Assembly: GCF_025486315.1 (NCBI RefSeq) | Contig: NZ_JAOOPY010000021.1 | Location: 16,949 to 80,948 of the forward strand | Direction: 5' to 3' | Length of the DNA stretch: 64,000 bases | Origin: Variovorax sp. N23 | GTDB taxonomy: Bacteria > Pseudomonadota > Gammaproteobacteria > Burkholderiales > Burkholderiaceae_C | Shown: in pieces, positions 57,413 to 64,000 of the stretch | Numbering within the stretch: the stretch's first letter is position 1 | Layout of the letters: each line of letters opens with the position of its first letter | The notes under the pieces: model-generated | The model's input: the letters and a program-made list of their open reading frames with translations, nothing else | The model's database searches: none | Told to the model about the DNA's origin: nothing | Translations under genes and position numbers: made by a program

Positions 57413-58477
57413 ATGGTTTCCAAGAAATTTGCAGTGCTCGACGGGATGCGAGGCCTCGCTGCGCTCCTCGTCCTGACCCGGCATACGGAGGCGTACTGGG
57501 CGGCACCGTGGCTTTCTCACAACCACAGCTACCTCGCGGTCGATCTCTTCTTCGTGCTGAGCGGCTTCGTGATCAGCCACGCCTACGCCCAGCAACTCGG
57601 GGCGGGCCGGCTGTCCGCCGGCCGGTTCATGCTGATCCGCTGGATCCGCCTGTGGCCACTGCATGCGCTGGGGGCCGCGCTGGGCGCGGCGCTGGTGGTC
57701 GCGCGGGATGTGCATGCGCCGGGCGCGTGGGTGCTGCCGCTGGTCCTGATGCTGCTCTTCCTGCCATCGCGCATGCCCGAAGCCGGAGACGGCCTTTTCG
57801 CGCTCAACCCACCGGGTTGGTCGCTGTTCTACGAAATGGCGGTGAACCTGGCTTACGCGCTGACCCATCGCTGGCTGACGAACCGGGTGCTGGTGGCGGT
57901 GCTCGTCGTGAGCGGCGCCGGCCTGGTCGCCACCGGTCTGTACAACGGCAGTCTCGACGTCGGCTTCACGTGGAGCATGCGCTCGCTGGCGGGCGGCACG
58001 CTGCGTGCCGTCTTCGGCATCTTCCTGGGCATCGGGCTGCACCGGCTGTACCTGGCGCGCCAGCGGCGTGCGGGGACGGCCCCGGGGCCGTGGGCCCTGT
58101 GTGCCGCGGTCACGGCGCTGCTGCTGGTGCCGCACATCGAGGGCCTGGGAAGCACGGTCGATCTGCTGGCCGTCTTCGTCGTGTTCCCGGTGTGCGTGTA
58201 CCTCGGCGCGCAGGCGTCCGTCGGTGCGTCCTCCGTGAAACTGTTCGCGCTGCTCGGCCTGCTGAGCTACCCGGTCTACGTGCTCCACGTGCCGCTGGGG
58301 GAGTGGCTCGAGGGCGTGGTGGCCGTGCCGCTGGCGCCGTATGCCCCGTTGGCCGGCGTGCTGTTCGCCGCGGGACTGGTGGCGCTGGCCTGGGCGCTCG
58401 ACCGCTGGTTCGACCAGCCGGTGCGGCGCTTCCTCACGCGTGTCACCGCCGCGCGACAAGCGCCGCGCCCCGGCTGA
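57413..58477 (+). CDS. acyltransferase 3 (OafA/NodX) family membrane protein
   Basis: This is a 354-residue membrane O-acyltransferase with about ten helices. The N-terminal signature LDGMRGLAALLVLTRH has His24, and SYLAVDLFFVLSGFVISHAY follows. Such enzymes acetylate or otherwise acylate surface polysaccharides or peptidoglycan. The ATG at 57413 is preceded by AGGGA; an upstream TTG is less likely. It ends one base from the convergent rutG stop. The acceptor is unknown. Confidence 0.87.
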   Translation: MVSKKFAVLDGMRGLAALLVLTRHTEAYWAAPWLSHNHSYLAVDLFFVLSGFVISHAYAQQLGAGRLSAGRFMLIRWIRLWPLHALGAALGAALVVARDVHAPGAWVLPLVLMLLFLPSRMPEAGDGLFALNPPGWSLFYEMAVNLAYALTHRWLTNRVLVAVLVVSGAGLVATGLYNGSLDVGFTWSMRSLAGGTLRAVFGIFLGIGLHRLYLARQRRAGTAPGPWALCAAVTALLLVPHIEGLGSTVDLLAVFVVFPVCVYLGAQASVGASSVKLFALLGLLSYPVYVLHVPLGEWLEGVVAVPLAPYAPLAGVLFAAGLVALAWALDRWFDQPVRRFLTRVTAARQAPRPG

Positions 58478-58478
58478 A

Positions 58479-59765
58479 TCAGGCGTTGCGCGCCCGGCCC
58501 AGCAGCGCCCACAGCAGGATCGCGCCGAAGGTCGCAGTGCCGATGCCGCCGAGCGCGAACTGGCCGAACTTCAGCGTGAAGTCGCCGGTACCGATGATCA
58601 GCGTGATGGCCGCGACGATCAGGTTGCGGTTCTGCGAGAAGTCGACCCGGTTGTCCACCCAGATCTTGGCGCCGGCCACCGCGATCAGCCCGAACACCAC
58701 GATGCTCACGCCGCCCATCACCGGCAGCGGGATGGCCTGGATCAGCGCGCCGAACTTGGGCGAGAAGCCCAGCACCAGCGCGATGAGCGCCGCCACCACG
58801 AACACCGCCGTCGAATAGATGCGCGTGGCCGCCATCACGCCGATGTTCTCGGCATAGGTGGTCACGCCCGTGCCGCCGGCGCTGCCGCTCACCACCGTGG
58901 CCACGCCGTCGGCGATGAAGGCACGGCCGATCAGCGGGTCGAGGTTGCGGCCGGTCATGGCGGTCACCGCCTTCAGGTGGCCCAGGTTCTCGGCCACCAG
59001 GATGATCGCCACCGGCGCGATCAGCAGCATCGCGCTGCCCGTGAACACCGGCGCGGTGAAGGCCGGCATGCCGAACCAGGCCGCGTTGGCGATGCCGCCG
59101 AGGTCGACCGGCTTGCCCAGGCCCAGCCCGTTGGTGAGCAGCGCGTAGACCACCGTCGCGAGGATCAGTCCGATCAGGATCAGCAGCCGCTGCACCATGC
59201 CGCGCGCGAACACCGCCACCAGGCCGACGCACAGGAAGGTCACCGCCTGCATCCAGGCGTCGAAGTTGCCGGCCTGCATGTTCTTGATCGGCACGCCCGC
59301 CAGGTTCAGCCCGATGACGGCCACCACCGCCCCGGTGACGACCGGCGGCATGAAGCGCTCGATCCACCCCGTGCCGATGGCCTGCACCAGCGCGCCGATC
59401 GCGATGTAGAGCACGCCGCAGGCGACGATGCCGCCCAGCGCAACCGCCAGGTTGCCGTTGGGCCCCGAGCCCGAATAGCCGCTGGCCGCGATCACCACGC
59501 CGATGAAGGCGAAGCTCGAGCCCAGGTAGCTCGGTACGCGCCCGCCGGTGATGAAGAAGAAGAGCAGCGTGCCCACGCCGCTCATGAGGATCGCGATGTT
59601 GGGGTTGAAGCCCATCAGGATCGGCGCCAGCACGGTCGCGCCGAACATCGCGATCACATGCTGCACGCCCATCACCGCGGTTTGCGGCCAGGGCAGGCGC
59701 TCGTCGGGCGCGACGACGGCGCCTTCGGTGGCCTGCACCTCGCGCCACTGAAAAATCTTGCTCAT
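58479..59765 (-). CDS. rutG: pyrimidine permease RutG (NCS2 family)
   Basis: This is a 428-residue inner-membrane uracil/thymine:proton symporter with 14 helices. It is very like E. coli RutG, as seen in VVAPDERLPWPQTAVMGVQH, ILMSGVGTLLFFFITGGRVPS and GVTTYAENIGVMAATRIYST. The ATG at 59765 follows GAGGAG. It lies 8 kb from rutABCDEF, downstream of a thioesterase gene, and no RutR box was seen near it. A xanthine/uracil role is secure; exact specificity is inferred. Confidence 0.9.
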   Translation of the reverse strand: MSKIFQWREVQATEGAVVAPDERLPWPQTAVMGVQHVIAMFGATVLAPILMGFNPNIAILMSGVGTLLFFFITGGRVPSYLGSSFAFIGVVIAASGYSGSGPNGNLAVALGGIVACGVLYIAIGALVQAIGTGWIERFMPPVVTGAVVAVIGLNLAGVPIKNMQAGNFDAWMQAVTFLCVGLVAVFARGMVQRLLILIGLILATVVYALLTNGLGLGKPVDLGGIANAAWFGMPAFTAPVFTGSAMLLIAPVAIILVAENLGHLKAVTAMTGRNLDPLIGRAFIADGVATVVSGSAGGTGVTTYAENIGVMAATRIYSTAVFVVAALIALVLGFSPKFGALIQAIPLPVMGGVSIVVFGLIAVAGAKIWVDNRVDFSQNRNLIVAAITLIIGTGDFTLKFGQFALGGIGTATFGAILLWALLGRARNA

Positions 59766-59784
59766 GGGGTCTCCTCGTTGGGAT

Positions 59785-60234
59785 TTATAAACGGGCGCGG
59801 GCATGGGGCTCGCCGCGCGGCAGCAGCATCGACATCGTGAGGCGCGACACGCAGGTCAGGTCGCCCGCCTCGTTCACCAGGTCGATCTGCCAGACCTGGA
59901 CCGTGCGGCCGCGGTGCACCGGGCGCGCGGTGCCGGTCACCCAGCCGCTGCGCGCCGAGCGCAGGTGGTTGGCGTTGATGTCGAGCCCGACAGCACCGTG
60001 GCCCTCGGGCGACGAATAGTAGGCGCCGCTGGAGCCGAGCGTCTCGGCCAGCGCCACCGACACGCCGCCGTGCAGCAGGCCGAAGGGCTGCACCGTGCGC
60101 TCGTCCACCGGCACGCGGCCGCGCAGGAAGTCGTCGCCGATCTCGGTGAACTCGATGCCGAGCCGCGCGGCGGCGGTCTTCTCGTTGACGGTGGCGAGCA
60201 GTTCGAGCGAGATCGGTTTTTGCCAGATGGCCAT
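59785..60234 (-). CDS. hotdog-fold thioesterase (PaaI/MenI-like)
   Basis: This is a 149-residue hotdog thioesterase that hydrolyses acyl-CoA esters. The catalytic region is PFGLLHGGVSVALAETLGS, with GLDINANHLRSARSG after it, as in the MenI/YdiI and EntH group. The ATG at 60234 has GGAG six bases upstream. It is 19 bases upstream of rutG, so the two are probably co-transcribed. Its acyl-CoA substrate is unknown. Confidence 0.87.
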   Translation of the reverse strand: MAIWQKPISLELLATVNEKTAAARLGIEFTEIGDDFLRGRVPVDERTVQPFGLLHGGVSVALAETLGSSGAYYSSPEGHGAVGLDINANHLRSARSGWVTGTARPVHRGRTVQVWQIDLVNEAGDLTCVSRLTMSMLLPRGEPHARARL

Positions 60235-60332
60235 GGAAACTCCGGAGAAGAAATGGCCAAAACTATAGCGAGCGCCCAAGTCGGGCCGCTGGCCGACAGC
60301 CCCGCCACCCGCCCCGCGGCTAAGCTGCCCGC

Positions 60333-61634
60333 ATGACACGCACAGGTCGATGGTGGGTACGAGGCGCGGCAGGGTTGGTCGCGCTGGGCGTCGTCGGCGC
60401 GGCGCTGGTCGCGTGGTGGGTGCCGAGCGACGCCCAACTCGCCGCCCGCGTGAGCGCCGAATTCGAGCAGCGCACCGGCATCGGGCTGACGGTTGGCCGG
60501 CTGCATTGGTCGCTGTTCCCCGTGGCCCGCGTGGTGCTGGAAGACGTCGCCACCATGCAGGACGCGCCGATCCGCGCGCGCCGTCTCGAAGCGACCCCGC
60601 GGCTGCGCTCGCTGCTTGCGCGCGAACTGCGGGTCGACAGCGTCTTCGCCGACGGTGTCGCCTTGCCACGCGAATCGGTCCGCGCCTTCCGCGGCAAGGC
60701 CGATGCCTCCGCATCGCAGGCGCCGAGTGGCCGTTGGACGATGGCGGCGGTGCCGGTCGCGCAGGTGCGCTTCACCGAGCTGACCTGGATCGACCGCCGC
60801 GACATTCCGCTGGTCTACGACGGCCGCATCGACTTCGACCCGCAATGGCGCCCGCGCAGCGCCGAGCTCAGCCGCCGCGGCGTGACGCCGCCGGCGCGGC
60901 TGCGCCTCGAGCGAGAGGGCGATGCCGACCGATGGCGCACCCTGACCGACGTCGCCGGCGGCACCGTGAACGGCAGCACCGAACTCGCCGTCCAGAAGGA
61001 CGACACGTTGCTGCTCACGGCGCAGCTGGAGGCACGCAACCTAGACATCGAGCAGCTCGTGCAGACCTTCGACCGCCGTGCCCCCGTGGCCGGCAAGGCC
61101 AACGGGCGCACCGAGGTGCGCGCCACCGGCGCCACGGTGGCCGAGCTCTGGCGCCATGCGACCACGCGCACGCGCTTCTCGGTGCAGCCCGCGACGCTCA
61201 CGCGCTTCGACCTGGCCAAGGCGATCCGGACGGCCGGCACCAGCCGTGGCGGGCGCACGCCGCTGGACGAACTCACCGGCACCCTCGACACCGAGAACAC
61301 CGACGACGGTATGCGCTTCAGCTACACCGGCCTGAAGGCGCGCTCCGGCGTGCTCACCGCCAGCGGCAGCGCGCGCATCTACCACCGGGCGATCGATGGC
61401 GAGCTGGCGGTCGACCTGGTCGATGGCGTGGTCGGCGTGCCGCTCAAGGTCGGCGGCACGCTCGACGACCCGACGCTGTCGCTCACCGGTGGCGCGCTCA
61501 CCGGCGCTGCCATCGGCACCGCCGTGCTGCCCGGCGTGGGCACCGCCATCGGCGCGCGCATCGGGCAGCAGGTGGAGCGCCTCTTCGGCGGCGACGCGAA
61601 GAAGACGCCGCCGAAGGGGCCGCGGGCGCCCTGA
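60333..61634 (+). CDS. AsmA family envelope protein
   Basis: This is a 433-residue protein with an N-terminal membrane helix (residues 12 to 29) and a long beta-rich periplasmic part. The AsmA opening is EQRTGIGLTVGRLHWSLFP. The AsmA_2-type end is LVDGVVGVPLKVGGTLDDPTLSLTGGAL, then a Gly-rich hydrophobic stretch. AsmA-like proteins are thought to bridge the envelope and move phospholipid. It is divergent from the thioesterase gene. Confidence 0.85.
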   Translation: MTRTGRWWVRGAAGLVALGVVGAALVAWWVPSDAQLAARVSAEFEQRTGIGLTVGRLHWSLFPVARVVLEDVATMQDAPIRARRLEATPRLRSLLARELRVDSVFADGVALPRESVRAFRGKADASASQAPSGRWTMAAVPVAQVRFTELTWIDRRDIPLVYDGRIDFDPQWRPRSAELSRRGVTPPARLRLEREGDADRWRTLTDVAGGTVNGSTELAVQKDDTLLLTAQLEARNLDIEQLVQTFDRRAPVAGKANGRTEVRATGATVAELWRHATTRTRFSVQPATLTRFDLAKAIRTAGTSRGGRTPLDELTGTLDTENTDDGMRFSYTGLKARSGVLTASGSARIYHRAIDGELAVDLVDGVVGVPLKVGGTLDDPTLSLTGGALTGAAIGTAVLPGVGTAIGARIGQQVERLFGGDAKKTPPKGPRAP

Positions 61635-61734
61635 TCGGGCATTGACCGCGTCGCGCGCGGGACAGCGGCGCGGCCGCCCATGGGACATTCCCCGGGGCCG
61701 CGCGAGGCCTGCACGCCGTAAGCTCCCGAGCGAC

Positions 61735-63744
61735 ATGACCGCTCCCAACGTCCCCCAAATCCGCCTCTACCAGGACTGGCTGCGCGACACGCGCGGCCTT
61801 GTCTTCGACCGCTACGACGACCTCTGGCGCTGGTCGACCACCGACCTCGACGGCTTCTGGCAGAGCATCTGGGACTACCACGGCATGCAGTCGCCGACAC
61901 CGCACAGCGCGGTCATCGAGGAGCGCCGGATGCCCGGCGCCGTGTGGTTCCCCGGCGCGCAGGTCAACTACGCGCGCGAGGTGCTGCGCCATGCCGACGC
62001 GGCGCATGCGGCCGGCATGCCGGCGATCGTGAGCGACAACGAGCGCGGCGAAGTGCGCGAGATGTCGTGGCCCGAACTGCGCCGCCAGGTCGCCTCGGTC
62101 GCGCTCACGCTCAAGTCAATGGGCGTGCAGCGCGGCGACCGTGTCGCGGCCTACCTGCCCAACGTGCCCGAGACCATCGTCGCCTGCCTGGCCTGCTTGA
62201 GCATCGGCGCCGTGTGGAGCGTGTGCGCGCCCGACATGGGCACCGCGGCCGTGGCCGACCGCTTCCGCCAGATCGAGCCCAGGGTGCTCATCGCGGCCGA
62301 CGGCGTGCACTACGGCGGCAAGCCGCTCGACCGCAGCGCCGTGGTGCAGGAACTGCGCGGGCAGCTGCCCAGCGTCGAGACGCTGCTGCTGTTGCGCACC
62401 CCGTATGCGGCGAGCCAGATCGACGCCGAGGCCGACTGGACCGATGCCGTGGCGCGCGACGACGCCGCCGTCGCGGCCTTCGCCCCCGAGTGGCTGCCCT
62501 TCGACCACCCGATCTGGATCGTCTATTCGAGCGGCACCACCGGCCTGCCCAAGCCCATCGTCCACGGGCATGGCGGCATCGTCATGACGATGTACGCCTG
62601 CGGCCTGCACAACGACATCGGCGCGAGCTACGGCGCCAACAACTTCGGCGAACGCTTCCACTGGTACAGCTCCACCGGCTGGGTCATGTGGAACTGCCAG
62701 ATGGCGGGCCTGGCCTTCGGCGCGACCATCGTGCTCTACGACGGGCATCCCGCGGGCAGCAAGGAGAAGCCCGACTGGGCCGTGTTGTGGCGCTTCGTCG
62801 CGAAACACCGCGTCACCTTCTTCGGCGCCGGTGCGGCCTACTTCACCCACTGCATGAAGGCCGGTGTGACCACCGCGGCCTGCGGCGACCTGTCGCGCGT
62901 GCGGGCGCTGGGCAGCACCGGCTCGCCGCTGTCGGAAGAAGTGCAGCGATGGGGCACCGAACAGTTCCGCGCGGCGGGCGCCAAGGACATCTGGTGGTGC
63001 AACATTTCGGGGGGCACCGATTTTTGCGGCGCCTTCGTCGGCGGGAACCGCGAGCTGCCCGAAGTGCCGGGCCAGATGCAGTGCCGTCAGCTCGGTCATG
63101 CGGTCGAGGCCTGGAACGAACAGGGTCAGCCGGTGATCGGCGAAGTGGGCGAGCTGGTCTGCGTGCAGCCGATTCCGTCGATGCCGCTCTACCTGTGGAA
63201 CGACGAGGGCAACGCGCGCTACCTGTCGAGCTACTTCGATACGTACCCGGGCGTCTGGCGCCACGGCGACTGGCTCCGGATCGGCGAGGACGGCGGCTGC
63301 ATCATCTACGGCCGCAGCGACGCCACCATCAACCGCCAGGGCCTGCGCATGGGCACCAGCGAGATCTACAGCGCGGTCGAGGCGCTGCCCGAAGTGATCG
63401 ATTCGATGGTGGTCGACCTCGAGTACCTGGGGCGCGAGAGCTACATGCCGCTGTTCGTCGTGCTGCGCCCCGGCGTCGCGCTCGACGACGCGGTGCGCGC
63501 CAGGATCGAGGGCGCGATCAAGACCTCGCTGTCGCCGCGCTTCCTGCCCAACGACATCTTCGAGGTGCCCGAGATCCCGCGCACGCTGTCGGGCAAGAAG
63601 CAGGAGCTGCCGATCAAGAAACTGCTGCTGGGCCTGCCGATCGAGAAGGTGGTCAACAAGGAGGCGATGGCCAACCCGGCGAGCCTCGACTGGTTCGTCG
63701 CCTTGGCGGCACGGCGTGCAGAGACCGTCGCCGTGGCCCTGTAG
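61735..63744 (+). CDS. acetoacetyl-CoA synthetase
   Basis: This is an ATP-dependent acyl-CoA ligase of 669 residues that activates acetoacetate. The ANL-superfamily motifs are IVYSSGTTGLPKPIVHGHGG, YSSTGWVMWN and GRSDATINRQGLRMGTSEIY, with the late catalytic Lys in LSGKKQELPIKK. The length and the start (YQDWLRDTRGLVFDRYDDLWRWS) fit acetoacetyl-CoA synthetase better than acetyl-CoA synthetase. It likely feeds ketone body or polyhydroxybutyrate turnover. It ends 15 bases from the convergent bamD stop. Confidence 0.92.
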   Translation: MTAPNVPQIRLYQDWLRDTRGLVFDRYDDLWRWSTTDLDGFWQSIWDYHGMQSPTPHSAVIEERRMPGAVWFPGAQVNYAREVLRHADAAHAAGMPAIVSDNERGEVREMSWPELRRQVASVALTLKSMGVQRGDRVAAYLPNVPETIVACLACLSIGAVWSVCAPDMGTAAVADRFRQIEPRVLIAADGVHYGGKPLDRSAVVQELRGQLPSVETLLLLRTPYAASQIDAEADWTDAVARDDAAVAAFAPEWLPFDHPIWIVYSSGTTGLPKPIVHGHGGIVMTMYACGLHNDIGASYGANNFGERFHWYSSTGWVMWNCQMAGLAFGATIVLYDGHPAGSKEKPDWAVLWRFVAKHRVTFFGAGAAYFTHCMKAGVTTAACGDLSRVRALGSTGSPLSEEVQRWGTEQFRAAGAKDIWWCNISGGTDFCGAFVGGNRELPEVPGQMQCRQLGHAVEAWNEQGQPVIGEVGELVCVQPIPSMPLYLWNDEGNARYLSSYFDTYPGVWRHGDWLRIGEDGGCIIYGRSDATINRQGLRMGTSEIYSAVEALPEVIDSMVVDLEYLGRESYMPLFVVLRPGVALDDAVRARIEGAIKTSLSPRFLPNDIFEVPEIPRTLSGKKQELPIKKLLLGLPIEKVVNKEAMANPASLDWFVALAARRAETVAVAL

Positions 63745-63759
63745 GTTCGCACGGCCGCG

Positions 63760-64000
63760 CTACCAGACCTTCCACCACGGATTGTCCTTGCTGCGGAAGC
63801 CGCGGGTGAGGTACTCGCTCTGGGGGTAGTTGGTGGTCAGCACGCGCCGGGCGTCGTCGCGCAGATCGTTCATGCCCAGCTTGTCGTAGGACTGAACCAT
63901 GATGTACAGCGCCTCTTCGAGGCGCCGGCACCTCGCGGTAGTCGGCCAGTGCGAGCTGGGCGCGGTTGATGGCCGCCAGGTAGGCGCCGCGCTGGTAGTA
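63760..64000 (-). pseudogene. bamD: bamD 3' part, apparently frameshifted
   Basis: On the minus strand the end reads LTRGFRSKDNPWWKVW and stop, the usual BamD (outer membrane assembly lipoprotein) C-terminus in this family. The part nearer the window edge reads GAYLAAINRAQLALADYREVPA. The two pieces are in different frames. One extra base near 63921 to 63928 joins them, since removing it gives VPALEEALYIMVQSY. BamD is essential, so a sequencing or assembly error is more likely than a real lesion. The 5' end lies beyond the window. Confidence 0.8.

Noticed and set aside
63653..63931. A 92-residue minus-strand protein at the right end
   Set aside because: It is the shifted frame of the bamD end. 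The proper frame ends at 63760 with the BamD C-terminus.

Overview
The window is a GC-rich stretch of about two thirds G+C from a betaproteobacterial chromosome. The family is most likely Comamonadaceae and the closest guess is Variovorax. This rests on the mnmG-rsmG-parA-parB block, the rut pyrimidine operon with a RutR regulator, the codon use and the types of intergenic repeat. I could not run a database search. No tRNA, rRNA, CRISPR array, prophage or insertion sequence was seen.

Layout. From 1 to 3.5 kb there is part of a polyamine-type ABC importer on the minus strand. From 3.8 to 15.1 kb there is a cell-envelope island. It holds a minus-strand operon of a VIT/vWA protein with a PEP-CTERM-like tail, an exosortase with catalytic Cys, Arg and His, and a GT51 transglycosylase. 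Divergent from it is creD plus a class A penicillin-binding protein, followed by creBC. The divergent promoter region carries an exact match to the E. coli CreB cre-tag. From 15.1 to 15.7 kb a 590-base gene-free region has the layout of a replication origin: TAG triplets, a GC-rich spacer and DnaA-box-like sites. From 15.7 to 24 kb there are copper homeostasis genes (cueR, copZ, copA), a two-component system, an ene-reductase, a beta-class glutathione transferase and small membrane proteins. From 24 to 30 kb runs mnmG-rsmG-lysE-parA-hydrolase-parB, with one exact and one near-exact parS inside mnmG and rsmG. From 29.9 to 33.2 kb lie a D-lactate-type dehydrogenase, a PduO-type adenosyltransferase and small secreted proteins.

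From 33.3 to 45.4 kb there is a minus-strand cluster of eleven genes. It has two complete ABC importers (a polyamine type and a BMP/nucleoside type), two isopenicillin-N-synthase-like oxygenases, an isochorismatase-fold hydrolase and a VOC protein. It abuts rutR and rutFEDCBA at 45.5 to 50.7 kb. RutR-box-like palindromes lie upstream of rutA and between rutR and the oxygenase gene, so the cluster may share control by pyrimidine bases. From 51 to 55 kb there is a TetR-controlled tautomerase/VOC pair with a perfect palindromic operator, and an orphan GspE/PilB-type ATPase. From 55.3 to 57.2 kb is minCDE. From 57.4 to 64 kb there are an acyltransferase, rutG (detached from the rut operon), a hotdog thioesterase, an AsmA-like protein, an acetoacetyl-CoA synthetase, and the end of bamD with an apparent frameshift.

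Two systems deserve attention. One is the cre-tag-linked exosortase/VIT-vWA/transglycosylase island. The other is the RutR-flanked import and oxidation cluster. A third point is the origin-like region beside parS and parAB.
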